Source of the DNA: Desulfuromonadaceae bacterium
Lineage (GTDB): Bacteria > Desulfobacterota > Desulfuromonadia > Desulfuromonadales > Syntrophotaleaceae
Assembly: GCA_007134025.1 (NCBI GenBank)
Contig: SLLR01000061.1
Span: forward strand, 1 to 64,000
Direction of reading: 5' to 3'
Length of the DNA stretch: 64,000 bases
Within the stretch, counting starts at the first letter, position 1; the number at the start of each line of letters is the position of its first letter. The position numbers and the translations under genes were made by a program. Below are positions 18,218 through 26,881 of the stretch, piece after piece. Under the pieces are notes generated by a model, which did not search any database, was not told where the DNA came from, and saw only the letters and a list, made by a program, of their open reading frames with translations.

Positions 18218-19006
18218 GTGAAAGAAACGAACAATATCGCCATCGAACTGATCGATGTAGAACGCTCTTTTGGGACTCAGCAGGTTCTGAGGAAGGTCAA
18301 CCTGGTTGTGGAGGAAGGTACTACCACGGTCATTGTGGGGCCAAGCGGACAGGGCAAGAGCGTGATGCTCAAGCATATGCTCGGGCTTCTGCGGCCGGAT
18401 CGGGGCCAGGTGCTCGTCTACGGCCAGGATCTTGCCAGGCTGGGGAAAAGCCAGCTTAACGAGGTGCGCAAGGATTACGGGGTGCTTTTTCAGAATGCTG
18501 CCCTTTTCGATTCCATGAATATTTTCGACAATGTCGCCCTGCCTCTGAGAGAGCGCACGGAATTCGGCGAAGACGAGATCAGGGACTGTGTCGAGGAAAA
18601 GCTTGCTCTTATGGATCTTGACGGGGTGAACGAGAAGTATCCGGCCCAACTGAGCGGAGGCATGAAAAAACGGGTCGGTCTGGCCCGGGCGCTGGTGATG
18701 AATCCGCGCATTGTTTTTTTTGACGAACCGACCACCGGGCTGGACGTGAGTCGCAGCAACGAAATCTACCGGCTATTTTACCAGACCCAGGCGCGATTGA
18801 AATATACCGCAGTAATTGTGAGTCATGACGTGCCCAAAATTTTTAAACTTGCCGACCGGGTCGCGCTCATCGCCAATGGCGTGGTCGAAGGCAGCATGAC
18901 ACCAGAGGAATTTCAGTTGTCCGAGGATCCGAACATCCGCTCTTTTGTTCGGGAGACCATGGGGCCGCTTTATTGCAGTAAAGAAGAGGAGACGTGCGGT
19001 TTATGA
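18218..19006 (+). CDS. mlaF: Phospholipid ABC transporter ATPase MlaF
   Basis: The 262-residue ABC ATPase has Walker A GPSGQGKS (41-48), signature LSGGMKKRVGLARAL, and Walker B IVFFDEPTTGLD. GxGKSVMLKHMLGLLRPD is typical of MlaF. It energises the MlaE permease. The start is GTG 18218 with GAGGA eight bases upstream. The end overlaps the mlaD start by an ATGA. Confidence 0.92.
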   Translation: MKETNNIAIELIDVERSFGTQQVLRKVNLVVEEGTTTVIVGPSGQGKSVMLKHMLGLLRPDRGQVLVYGQDLARLGKSQLNEVRKDYGVLFQNAALFDSMNIFDNVALPLRERTEFGEDEIRDCVEEKLALMDLDGVNEKYPAQLSGGMKKRVGLARALVMNPRIVFFDEPTTGLDVSRSNEIYRLFYQTQARLKYTAVIVSHDVPKIFKLADRVALIANGVVEGSMTPEEFQLSEDPNIRSFVRETMGPLYCSKEEETCGL

Positions 19007-19446
19007 AAAAGTTCACGGTTGAAATGGCTGTCGGCATTTTTATGGTCATAGGGTTTTTATGTTTCGTGTATCTTTCCGTTCGCCTCGGCGACGTGAGCTT
19101 TTTCGGAGATCCCACCTACGCTCTGAGCGCCCGTTTTAACTCGGTATCCGGCCTTAAAGAAGGAGATCTGGTGGAAATGGCGGGAGTGAAAATCGGTACG
19201 GTGCGGCGGATCGAACTGGATACGGAGTTGTACCAGGCGGTAGTGCACCTGGATATCCAACGGTCGGTGCGTCTTCAGGAAGATAGCATCGCCTCTATTC
19301 GCACGGCCGGAATTATCGGCAGCAAGTACATCGATGTGTCACCCGGCGGCATGGAGGACTTCATTGCCGAAGGCGGGGAAATATTCGAGACCCAGTCGGC
19401 GATTAATCTGGAACAACTGGTCAGCAAATACATTTTTGAAAACTGA
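19003..19446 (+). CDS. mlaD: MlaD, MCE-domain lipid-binding subunit
   Basis: The 147-residue protein has one N-terminal membrane anchor (about 8-28) and a single MCE domain (YALSARFNSVSGLKEGDLVEMAGVKIGTV). In Mla systems it forms a periplasmic hexameric ring on MlaE that passes lipids. The ATG overlaps the mlaF stop and has GAGGAG upstream; an in-frame GTG at 18994 is less likely. GxxGSKYIDV (near residue 105) is also typical of the family. Confidence 0.9.
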   Translation: MKKFTVEMAVGIFMVIGFLCFVYLSVRLGDVSFFGDPTYALSARFNSVSGLKEGDLVEMAGVKIGTVRRIELDTELYQAVVHLDIQRSVRLQEDSIASIRTAGIIGSKYIDVSPGGMEDFIAEGGEIFETQSAINLEQLVSKYIFEN

Positions 19447-19463
19447 TTGAAGTGGAGGTGCTC

Positions 19464-20264
19464 ATGCGCTTTTTCACCGGGACCCTGCTGGTGCTTTGCC
19501 TATGTGGCACCGGCCTGGCTTTTGCTGAACAGGATCCCCTGCCGGTTTTCTCGGCAGGCGCAGTAACGGAACTCGCCGTTATTGACTCTGACGAGTACAA
19601 TGACGTCTGGTACGACTTTGACGATGATGAGGATTTTACCAACGGTGATTTTGTCATCGTCGACATACGGGACCCGTTGGAGCCGTTTAATCGGGGCATG
19701 TTCTGGTTCAACGATAAGCTGTATTTCTATCTGTTCAAGCCGGTTGCCCGAGGCTACCGGGTGGTGCCGGAACCGGCCCGCCGATCGGTGAGCAATTTCT
19801 TCAGCAATCTCGGCACCCCGGTCCGTTTTGTCAACTCCCTGCTGCAGTTCAAGTTTGCCGATGCCGGGACCGAACTAGGACGACTGGTGGTTAATTCGAC
19901 CTTTGGCATCGGCGGGCTGTTTGATCCGGCCCGCCACTATCTGGACTGGCAGAAAAAGGATGAGGACCTGGGACAGACCCTGGGCCATTACGGTGTCGGT
20001 AACGGCATCTATATCGTGTGGCCGATACTCGGACCGTCCACGGCCAGAGACACGGTCGGCATGGCCGGCGACTTTTTTCTCAATCCGCTGCTTTATGTGG
20101 ATATGCAGCCTGCGGAGCGGATCGGTATCAAGGCGCTGGAACAGCAGACCGCCCTGTCTCTCGACAAAGACAGCTACGAAGCGCTGAAGCGCCAGGCTCT
20201 CGATCCCTATATGGAGTTGCGCAGCACTTACGTGCAGTATCGTGAGGGAAAAGTTCGTCGATAA
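19464..20264 (+). CDS. mlaA: MlaA/VacJ outer-membrane lipid-asymmetry protein
   Basis: The 266-residue VacJ-family protein starts with a signal peptide ending near LAFA; no clear lipobox is present, unlike the E. coli lipoprotein. Family motifs are DPLEPFNRGMFWFND, FFSNLGTPVRFVNSLLQ, GGLFDPA and GQTLGHYGVGNGIYIVWPILGPS. It removes misplaced phospholipid from the outer leaflet and hands it to MlaC. An acidic stretch (YDFDDDEDF) lies between the signal and the domain. GGAGG precedes ATG 19464 by five bases. Confidence 0.9.
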   Translation: MRFFTGTLLVLCLCGTGLAFAEQDPLPVFSAGAVTELAVIDSDEYNDVWYDFDDDEDFTNGDFVIVDIRDPLEPFNRGMFWFNDKLYFYLFKPVARGYRVVPEPARRSVSNFFSNLGTPVRFVNSLLQFKFADAGTELGRLVVNSTFGIGGLFDPARHYLDWQKKDEDLGQTLGHYGVGNGIYIVWPILGPSTARDTVGMAGDFFLNPLLYVDMQPAERIGIKALEQQTALSLDKDSYEALKRQALDPYMELRSTYVQYREGKVRR

Positions 20265-20357
20265 TAAGTATCCCCTACCCGATGAAGGTTTTTGACCCGG
20301 ATGAAGGGGAAGGAGCATCGTAAACTGACAGGGAAGAAGCCTCTGTGAGGAGAGAAA

Positions 20358-20987
20358 ATGATAGTGAAACGGGTTTTGATGGTGATGGCCCTGATCGTGC
20401 TGATGACCGTACAGGGTGTGGCTGCGGTACCGTCGCCGACGGAACAGTTGCGGGGTGCCGTGGACCGGATAATCGAACTTCTACGGGATAACGGGCAGCC
20501 CGAGGATGAGGTGTTGCAGGAAATTACCAGGTTGGTGCGAAGCAAGTTTGATTTTGTGGCCATGTCCCAAAGCACTCTGGGAGTCAACTGGCGCCACGCC
20601 ACACGGGAGCAGCAACAGCGCTTTGTGCGGCTGTTCAGCCAATTGCTGGAAGACACCTACCGGGAACGGGTGGCGGCCTACTCCTACGGAGACGAATACG
20701 TTGAGTACGTAGGTGAGCGGATCCTGGGCAGTCGGGCGGAGGTTCAAACCATCATCGTAGCCAATAAAAACATTCCCGTTGCCTACAGAATGCGGCTGCG
20801 GGGAGAGGAGTGGCTGGTCTACGACGTGGTGATTGAAGAGGTCAGCCTGGTCGGCAATTATCGCGGCAGCTACGCGCGGATTATCCAGAACGAAGGATTT
20901 GACGGTCTGCTCTCGCGCATGGAGGAGCGAATCCGGGAGTTGGCCAAGAGTGACGGAACCAAGCCCGCAGAGAGCGATGCGCCATGA
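20358..20987 (+). CDS. mlaC: MlaC periplasmic phospholipid shuttle
   Basis: The 209-residue protein has a signal peptide (cleavage near GVAA) and the MlaC/Ttg2D domain: ITRLVRSKFDFVAMSQSTLG, FVRLFSQLLEDTY and VYDVVIEEVSLVGNYRGSY. It ferries phospholipids across the periplasm between MlaA and MlaFED. GAGGAGA lies just before ATG 20358. The stop overlaps the next gene by ATGA, so translation is coupled. Confidence 0.9.
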   Translation: MIVKRVLMVMALIVLMTVQGVAAVPSPTEQLRGAVDRIIELLRDNGQPEDEVLQEITRLVRSKFDFVAMSQSTLGVNWRHATREQQQRFVRLFSQLLEDTYRERVAAYSYGDEYVEYVGERILGSRAEVQTIIVANKNIPVAYRMRLRGEEWLVYDVVIEEVSLVGNYRGSYARIIQNEGFDGLLSRMEERIRELAKSDGTKPAESDAP

Positions 20988-21466
20988 CCGTTGGAACCCA
21001 CCTTGTTGTCGATAGCGCTCTACTGAATTCCTTGCGGGACAAATTGCCGGTGTTTCAGCAGCTGACCGCGGGCCAGGCAGTACTGCTGGCCGAGCATCTG
21101 AATTTCAGCAGCCTGGCGACCGGCCAAATCTTGTGGAAAGAGGAGGAAGACAGCCATTACCTGGCTTTTGTTCTTTCGGGCAGGATACAGATGAAGAAAA
21201 ACACCGAGTTCGGCAGTTCGGCGGTTGTGGTGGGAATTCTTACCACCGGATCCGTATTGGGCGAGATCGCCTTCTCCCGCAAGGGCTGCCGGGCTCTATC
21301 AGCTTCAGCCCTGGAACCCTGCGAACTGGCGGTTCTGACCCGGCCCCGCTTCGATACCTTGATGGCGGAGCATCCCGACCTTGGGGCCAAGGTGCTGGAA
21401 AGCCTTCTTCAGGCCACCTGTGGCAGGCTGGAACAAGCCTACCAACGTCTGGCGGCTATTTTCTAA
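20984..21466 (+). CDS. Cyclic-nucleotide-binding domain protein (no HTH)
   Basis: The 160-residue protein is a single Crp-type cyclic-nucleotide-binding domain: LSGRIQMKK, GSVLGEIAFSRKGCRALSASALEPCELAVL. It has no helix-turn-helix, so it is not a standard Crp-family transcription factor. The phosphate-binding cassette reads GEIAF...CRALSA, where cAMP binders have GELAL...RAAT, so the ligand is uncertain. It overlaps mlaC by four bases and is the last gene of the mla operon, hinting that it adjusts Mla activity. That link is inferred from position only. Confidence 0.8.
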   Translation: MTVGTHLVVDSALLNSLRDKLPVFQQLTAGQAVLLAEHLNFSSLATGQILWKEEEDSHYLAFVLSGRIQMKKNTEFGSSAVVVGILTTGSVLGEIAFSRKGCRALSASALEPCELAVLTRPRFDTLMAEHPDLGAKVLESLLQATCGRLEQAYQRLAAIF

Positions 21467-21497
21467 CGGTTTTACGCCATCTTTGCAGCTGTTCAGG

Positions 21498-21522
21498 GGC
21501 GACCTTCGGGTCGCCTTTTTTT
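21498..21522 (+). terminator. Rho-independent terminator of the mla operon
   Basis: GGCGACC-TTCG-GGTCGCC followed by seven T. It stands 32 bp after the cNMP-binding gene and just before the convergent tonB stop. Confidence 0.9.
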
Positions 21523-21533
21523 CGGTCCCGGGG

Positions 21534-22331
21534 TCAATTCTTCAAACTGTAGTGAATCGGAACCTTGACCTTGCCGGGAATCGTCCTGCCCTCCTGGCGG
21601 GCCGGGTGGAATCGCCAGCGGTATACCGCCTGGCTTGCCGCCTGATCCAGCAGTTCGTAGCCCGATGATTGCAGAACCGTGACCCGGTCGACCCGACCGC
21701 GGGCTGAGACATCCACCAACAAAAGGACATTTCCTTCCCAGCCCCGCTGTCGGGCACGGGCCGGATAGACGGGGTGCGGGTTGCCGGCGCAGGCCAGGGG
21801 TGCTGATGCGGCACTGGGAGCGGCCTGTCCGGAATTCTGCGAACGTGCAACTCCCTGTCCTTCCTCGATCAAGGCGGCGGAAGACGGTTCTCCGAAGCGG
21901 GTCCCGGTGAGCTCTTGCAAAGGGGAATCTTTCGCAGCCTCCTGCGGAGGCTGCTGTGCAACGATCCGGCGGGGATTCGGTACGGGGGGAGCCGGGGCGG
22001 GCGACAACCCGGACGGCGTGTTCTGCCTGTTTTGATCGGCGGAAGGGCTGTTGAGGGCGATTTCAGGCGGTGGTTCGGCGGGCCTTGGCGGGATCGTCCC
22101 GGATTCTGCGCCGGTGGATTTGGCGGCGGAAAGGCCGGGGGCGGTCCGCGCGTCCGAAGCGTCGACCGGGACGGGGGCCGCAACGACCGTCGCATCGAAC
22201 CATCTTTCCACAATGAAATAGTCGGGCTGCGGGGTTACCCGTTCTGCGGATGACGGCCAAAAGAGCAGGCCGACAAGGTGCAGAGTCAGTGAAAGCACCA
22301 TCGAGAGCATTGCCGGGCTTTTACCAACCAT
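21534..22331 (-). CDS. tonB: Energy transducer TonB
   Basis: The 265-residue protein has an N-terminal membrane anchor (about 8-25), a long Pro/Ala/Ser-rich periplasmic spacer, and a C-terminal TonB domain (NPHPVYPARARQRGWEGNVLL, VLQSSGYELLDQAA, YRWRFHPAR). It couples the inner-membrane proton gradient to outer-membrane receptors. It lies 116 bp downstream of, and on the same strand as, the BtuB-like receptor gene, so it may be its dedicated TonB and share its riboswitch-controlled transcript. No exbB/exbD is adjacent. Confidence 0.88.
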   Translation of the reverse strand: MVGKSPAMLSMVLSLTLHLVGLLFWPSSAERVTPQPDYFIVERWFDATVVAAPVPVDASDARTAPGLSAAKSTGAESGTIPPRPAEPPPEIALNSPSADQNRQNTPSGLSPAPAPPVPNPRRIVAQQPPQEAAKDSPLQELTGTRFGEPSSAALIEEGQGVARSQNSGQAAPSAASAPLACAGNPHPVYPARARQRGWEGNVLLLVDVSARGRVDRVTVLQSSGYELLDQAASQAVYRWRFHPARQEGRTIPGKVKVPIHYSLKN

Positions 22332-22447
22332 GGCGGATTCCGTGCAGGCGGCCTTGCGGTAGGGTCGGGCGCGTGGTTGCGGGAGCGTGTGCCGTGCGGC
22401 AAGGTGCGCACGGCACGCATATTACAGGGCAGACTAACAGATTCTTT

Positions 22448-24400
22448 TCAGAAGGTAAACTCGGCTCCGGCATAGCCGGCAATGCCGGGGGTACCGTACC
22501 CCCATACCTCCACATAGTCCTTGTCCAGCAGATTCTCCACTCGCCCAAAAAGACGCAGTCTCTGGTTCACTCGATAAGAGCCGGAGATGTTGGCCAGGGC
22601 ATAGCCGGGCATTCGGGTGCGACCGCTGGCAAAGGTTTCGTTGTTGAAAAAAACATCGGAGCGCGGCCCGACGCAGGTCACATTCAGAGTCAGGTTTCCC
22701 CTTTCCAAAAATCGGTAATCCAGGTCTACGGCGAACTTATGGCGGGGACGACGCAGCAGGCTTCTTTGGGTCTGTCGGTTTTCCGTTTCGGTGTAGGTAT
22801 AGCCCGCTCGCACCGTAAGATTGGCGGACAGGTAACCACTGGCGACGAATTCCACCCCCTGGGTCCTGGCTTTGCCCACATTTTCATAAACAAATTCAAA
22901 AATCACGGGGTCAAAATTGTTGACGATCAGATCCCTGAAGTCATTGGCAAAATAGGTTACCCCGAGGGTAAGCCGATTGGACCACAGCGGCTGTTCCAGC
23001 CCTACATCCCAGCCTCTGCTCTTCTCCGGCCGGAGTTCCCGGTTGCCGCCAAAATCCGGATCGTACAGTTGCAGCAGCGACGGCGCTTTGAAGCCGGTGC
23101 CGTAGGAGCCCCTCAGCAGGGTATCGCTGGCGTGAATCCGATAGCTTGAAGCGATCTGCCAGGTGGTTCGACTGCCAAAGCGTTCGTGGTCGCTGAGGCG
23201 CAGGCCCAGGGTGGTAAAAAAACCATCCCGCCATCGAATCTGGTCCTGCAGGTAGTAGCTGAGGGTGCGGGCCGACCGCTTTTCCAGGTGGGTGGAGGAC
23301 GATGCGGCGGTGCCTGGCGCCAACCAGTCCTCAAAGGTTCTTTGGTCCTTTTGTCTGGCTGTTTCCCGCTGGTAATCAAGGCCCATGGTCAGGGTGTGGG
23401 TTTCCGACAGTAACAGGTTGTGCTGCCAGTCGATTTTTTGCAGATGGCCTTCATAGCGGCTGCGTGAAGAATCGAAGGGCCGCAACGAGTCGGTATCGTC
23501 TCTACTTTTGCGATCGTAATCGGCAAGGAAGAAGCCCAGGGTCTGTTCCCAGCGCTCATTGAACAGGGCCAGGCGGGACTGAGCGCGAAAAAACAGCGAA
23601 CGGTTGGTCAGGGTGAAATTGGGATCATCGCCGCCGGGACCGCCGGAATTGTCCAGATCCGTATCACTGTCCGTATAGCGCAGAATCACATCGATACCGA
23701 ATGGCTCCATCGGCGTGAAGCCGATACGGGTCGATAGGGCAACGGTCTCCTGCCCGTCTCTCTCCCGGTTGCCATCTTTGCGCCGGGCGGCGCTGAAACC
23801 TTCACTGTGAGCGTAGGAGGCGGCCAGGGAATAGTTAACCAGAGAGGTCCCGCCGCGGATGCTCAACTGATGCCGGTGAGTGTCGTAGGCGCCGCCCTCC
23901 ACCGTCAGAGATGCCCGTGGCGGGCCCTGTCCCTTGCGGGTAAGGATGTGAATCACGCCGCCGAGGGCGTCCGATCCGTGCACGGCGCTGCCGGGGCCAC
24001 GAACGATCTCGATGCGTTCCACGTTGTCGGTGGTTAGATCAGCAAAGTTGAAGAAACGGGAAGGGGAAGCGGGGTCATTCACCGGAATGCCGTCCACCAG
24101 CACCAGGGTGTGTTCCGAATTGGCACCCCGCAAAAAAACCGAAGTCTGCTGGCCGGGACCGCCGGCGCGAACAACGTCCAACCCTGGAACGCTGCGTAGC
24201 GCATCCTGAACGGTCGCGAACTGACCGTCTTCAAGTTGCCGCGCATCAATCACGGTGACCGAGCGGGAGGTTTGGCTCAGGGGTGTTTCGATGCGGGTGG
24301 CGCTGACCACAACCGGATCAAGAGACGCAAGGGATTGTGACCAGCAGAGACTCGCCTGCAGCAGCAGGCCAGCCAGGGTCACAGCAAGGAGTTTGTGCAT
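22448..24400 (-). CDS. btuB: TonB-dependent outer-membrane receptor, BtuB-like
   Basis: The 650-residue protein has a signal peptide (to about 22), a TonB box-like VVVSATR near the mature N-terminus, a plug domain (VTVIDARQLEDGQF, GAVHGSDALGGVIHI) and a C-terminal barrel ending in Phe (AGAEFTF). Receptors of this group carry corrinoids. The cobalamin riboswitch in its leader supports cobalamin as ligand. ATG 24400 has GAGGAG seven bases upstream; longer in-frame extensions would lie in the riboswitch leader. Confidence 0.88.
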   Translation of the reverse strand: MHKLLAVTLAGLLLQASLCWSQSLASLDPVVVSATRIETPLSQTSRSVTVIDARQLEDGQFATVQDALRSVPGLDVVRAGGPGQQTSVFLRGANSEHTLVLVDGIPVNDPASPSRFFNFADLTTDNVERIEIVRGPGSAVHGSDALGGVIHILTRKGQGPPRASLTVEGGAYDTHRHQLSIRGGTSLVNYSLAASYAHSEGFSAARRKDGNRERDGQETVALSTRIGFTPMEPFGIDVILRYTDSDTDLDNSGGPGGDDPNFTLTNRSLFFRAQSRLALFNERWEQTLGFFLADYDRKSRDDTDSLRPFDSSRSRYEGHLQKIDWQHNLLLSETHTLTMGLDYQRETARQKDQRTFEDWLAPGTAASSSTHLEKRSARTLSYYLQDQIRWRDGFFTTLGLRLSDHERFGSRTTWQIASSYRIHASDTLLRGSYGTGFKAPSLLQLYDPDFGGNRELRPEKSRGWDVGLEQPLWSNRLTLGVTYFANDFRDLIVNNFDPVIFEFVYENVGKARTQGVEFVASGYLSANLTVRAGYTYTETENRQTQRSLLRRPRHKFAVDLDYRFLERGNLTLNVTCVGPRSDVFFNNETFASGRTRMPGYALANISGSYRVNQRLRLFGRVENLLDKDYVEVWGYGTPGIAGYAGAEFTF

Positions 24401-24407
24401 AAAAAAG

Positions 24408-24445
24408 CTCCTCTTTGTGCCCAGGCGGGGGTAGGCACAAAGAGG
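24408..24445 (-). promoter_or_regulatory. Leader hairpin covering the btuB ribosome-binding site
   Basis: On the minus strand CCTCTTTGTGCC (24445-24434) pairs perfectly over 12 bp with GGCACAAAGAGG (24421-24410). The 3' arm includes four bases of the GAGGAG ribosome-binding site (24413-24408). This looks like the expression platform through which the upstream riboswitch could block translation. Confidence 0.6.
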
Positions 24446-24540
24446 AACACGAAAAGCCAGGCCCTGCAAAACAGGGCTGTGATTCTGGTCCGCCTCAGCC
24501 CACCTTCCCAAAACCCGGGGAAGATGATGTGGGGGATCCG

Positions 24541-24695
24541 ATTCGGCAGGTCTTCTGGCTTGCGCATCGTCCGCGGGACCGCCTTCCCGGCTTAAAGCCA
24601 GTGGCCTGATGGTCCGTTGTCCGCGCTTACAGTGGCGGGTCCGCGGGGGAGTCTCACCCCTCTTCCCGTTTAAGCCCCAAAGGGCACCGATGGAT
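24541..24695 (-). ncRNA. Cobalamin riboswitch
   Basis: On the minus strand the conserved blocks appear in order: AAACGGGAA, GGTGAGACTCC, GCGGACCCGCCACTGTAA (the B12 box region), CCGGGAAGGC, and AAGCCAGAAGACCTGCC. It lies in the leader of the BtuB-like receptor, about 140 bp before the start codon. Adenosylcobalamin or another cobalamin binding should lower expression of receptor and probably tonB. Confidence 0.93.
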
Positions 24696-24823
24696 CGTAT
24701 GCAGTGGGTAAAAAACAGTTTCCGTTTTTAAAAAAGAACTTTTGTTTGTAGCTTTTGGTGACACAATCTTCAACGCAGTGCGCGACCAAAATTCCCTTGT
24801 AATGAGGAAAGGCCGGTTGTATA

Positions 24824-25048
24824 TCAGCCGCCACCGACCTTGGGAAACAGGGACAAGGTCTCCCCATCCGCCAGAACGTGTTCCCTGGTAACATGGCGAC
24901 CGTTGATCATGGCGACCCCAAGTTCGGGACTGTTGATCTTCAAAGCGTCAAGAACGTCAACGACGGTGGCGTTCTCCGGAAATTCCAGGTCGTCCACCTT
25001 GAAACGGTCATTGCGAAATCCGGCAAAAAGTTTCACGGTAATCTTCAT
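24824..25048 (-). CDS. MoaD/ThiS-family sulfur carrier protein
   Basis: The 74-residue ubiquitin-like protein ends in VGGG, giving the C-terminal Gly-Gly used for thiocarboxylate formation. LFAGFRNDR, TVVDVLDAL, and a late VLADGETLSLFPKVGGG are MoaD-like. MoaD donates sulfur in making molybdopterin. It lies 100 bp downstream of aor on the same strand, a common pairing in which it supports the tungstopterin cofactor. A terminator hairpin stands between the two genes. Confidence 0.85.
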   Translation of the reverse strand: MKITVKLFAGFRNDRFKVDDLEFPENATVVDVLDALKINSPELGVAMINGRHVTREHVLADGETLSLFPKVGGG

Positions 25049-25084
25049 GGACTGCAGGCCTCGAATAGGATGGTGCGGTTAAAT

Positions 25085-25121
25085 ACAAAAAATTGTGGGC
25101 ACCCGTAACGGGTGCCCACAA
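25085..25121 (-). terminator. Terminator between aor and moaD-like gene
   Basis: A 13-bp perfect stem (arms 25109-25121 and 25093-25105, core GTGGGCACCCG) with a 3-nt loop, followed on the minus strand by TTTTTTG. It follows the aor stop and precedes the moaD-like gene, so it should reduce moaD-like expression relative to aor unless read through. Confidence 0.88.
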
Positions 25122-25150
25122 CGGTTCTGCCGAGCTTGGTTGCAGAGTTC

Positions 25151-26881
25151 TTAGAAGTTCCAGAACTCGTCGAGCTCTTCACCGGTGAAGTCCCAAACCA
25201 TGTTGTGGGGCGGCAGCGGCTCGTACTCGAAGAACTCGGGGAGACGGTCGTCAGCTTTGGTGAAGCCGGCGGCGTCATTGAAGGCTTTTTCCGTCTTCAT
25301 GATGGACTTGCCGAGGTCGGTTACATCGTCACCGCTCAGGTTGATGCCGTAGCGGGCGTTGATCATGTCGATCAGGGAAGGCAGACACTCGGGAATGTCC
25401 AGGGCCGGGAAGGCCACGAAGATGCACATACCGGTGCTGTCCACAGCGGCAGTAGCGATGCACAGGTTGCGGGCAAGCTCTACCTGGCCGTCCTTTTTCA
25501 GCGGGTCGACATGGCCGCCGACCTGCAGGATGTTGGTAGCGATGGCGTAACCGGCTGTGTGGTCGGCACCCATGGTGGACATGGCATAGGTGACGCCGAT
25601 ACCCTTGATGGTACGGGGGTCGTAAGCCGGGATGCCCTGGCCCTTGACGACCGCGACGCGAGTCAGGCCGTAGGCATCGCCGACGGACTTGGTGCCGTTG
25701 CCGAGAATGCGGCCGAGGGGGGTGGCCTTGCCGATTTCCTCTTTCATGACGCGCAGGCATTCCTTGCCGTCGCCCCAGGGAATTACGCCGGCTTCCATGG
25801 CGGTGCCGAGAATAACGGCGCCCTCGATGGAGTCGATGCCGATATCGTCCATGGCATTGTCGATGCGGGCGCAGTCGTCCAGATCTTCGATCATACAGTT
25901 GATACCCAGGCCCCAGACGGTCTCGTATTCAAAGCCGGAGGTGATGTATTCAGCTTTTTCGTCTACATACACCTGGGAGCACTGAATCACGCACCCGGCA
26001 TGGCAGCCGTGTTTGGTGCTGCCGCCGCGACCGGCGATGACGTCATGCATGGTTTCTCCGGACACCTTGTCGTGGTGCTCACAGGTGCCGTAGCGGAAGT
26101 TCTTGGTGGGCAGGCCGCCGGCTTCGTTGATGATGTTGATCAGAACGTTGGTGCCGTAGATGGGCAGACCTTCGCCGGTGACCGGGTGGTCGAGCATGGC
26201 CTTGGCGAACACCTTGGCGGCGGCGCGGAACTTCTCGGGATCGGCAATTTCGACCTTCTTGCCGGCGCTGTCGTCGATGGTGATGACCTTGACGCCCTTG
26301 GAGCCCATAACGGCGCCGAGACCGCCACGGCCGTGGCTGCGAAGCTTCTGGTCGGGGTCTTTGACGGAGATGTTGGCGGATTTCAGGCGCTCTTCGCCGG
26401 GAACGCCGATGGTGACAACGCCGATTTTCGGGCTGTACTTGGCGTTCATGGCGTCGATGACGGCGAAGTTTTGCTTGCCTTTGAGGGCCGAAGCGTCATG
26501 GAAGGTGACGCCGTCGTTGTTGACGTGCAGCTCGTACCACTTGCCTTCGGCCGGCTGACCTTCGATGATCATGGCCTTGATGCCGAGCTTGGCGAACTGC
26601 TGGGCACTGGTGCCGCCGGCGTTGGACTCCTTGATGGTGCCGGTCAGGGGGCTCTTGGCGCCGGCGGACATACGGCCGGACTGGGCTGCCGGAGTGCCGG
26701 TCAGCAGGCCGGGGGCGAAAACCAGTTTGTTGTTGGGGCCGAGGGGATGACAGGTGGGCGGTACTTCGGCTGCAACGATGTTGGAGGTGAGGCCACGACC
26801 GCCGAGGCCGACCCAGGCGGCCGGAACATCTTCGATCTTGCAGGTGAGGTCCTTCATGTTAACGCGGTAAATTTTGTTCAT
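25151..26881 (-). CDS. aor: Aldehyde:ferredoxin oxidoreductase (tungsten, AOR family)
   Basis: The 576-residue enzyme oxidises aldehydes to carboxylic acids with ferredoxin, using a tungsto-bispterin and one 4Fe-4S cluster. Pterin-binding motifs are LGGRGLTSNI (26-35) and GRGGLGAVMGSKG (185-197), and GADHTAGYA lies at 437-445. The cluster ligands are C293, C297 and C301 (C-x3-C-x3-C) plus C485 in DSTGMC; Pyrococcus AOR has C-x2-C-x3-C, so this belongs to a distinct branch, similar in spacing to BamB-type members. ATG 26881 is preceded by GGGAGG at 11 bases; the upstream in-frame extension lies in leader DNA. A long leader and a strong promoter candidate precede it. Confidence 0.92.
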   Translation of the reverse strand: MNKIYRVNMKDLTCKIEDVPAAWVGLGGRGLTSNIVAAEVPPTCHPLGPNNKLVFAPGLLTGTPAAQSGRMSAGAKSPLTGTIKESNAGGTSAQQFAKLGIKAMIIEGQPAEGKWYELHVNNDGVTFHDASALKGKQNFAVIDAMNAKYSPKIGVVTIGVPGEERLKSANISVKDPDQKLRSHGRGGLGAVMGSKGVKVITIDDSAGKKVEIADPEKFRAAAKVFAKAMLDHPVTGEGLPIYGTNVLINIINEAGGLPTKNFRYGTCEHHDKVSGETMHDVIAGRGGSTKHGCHAGCVIQCSQVYVDEKAEYITSGFEYETVWGLGINCMIEDLDDCARIDNAMDDIGIDSIEGAVILGTAMEAGVIPWGDGKECLRVMKEEIGKATPLGRILGNGTKSVGDAYGLTRVAVVKGQGIPAYDPRTIKGIGVTYAMSTMGADHTAGYAIATNILQVGGHVDPLKKDGQVELARNLCIATAAVDSTGMCIFVAFPALDIPECLPSLIDMINARYGINLSGDDVTDLGKSIMKTEKAFNDAAGFTKADDRLPEFFEYEPLPPHNMVWDFTGEELDEFWNF

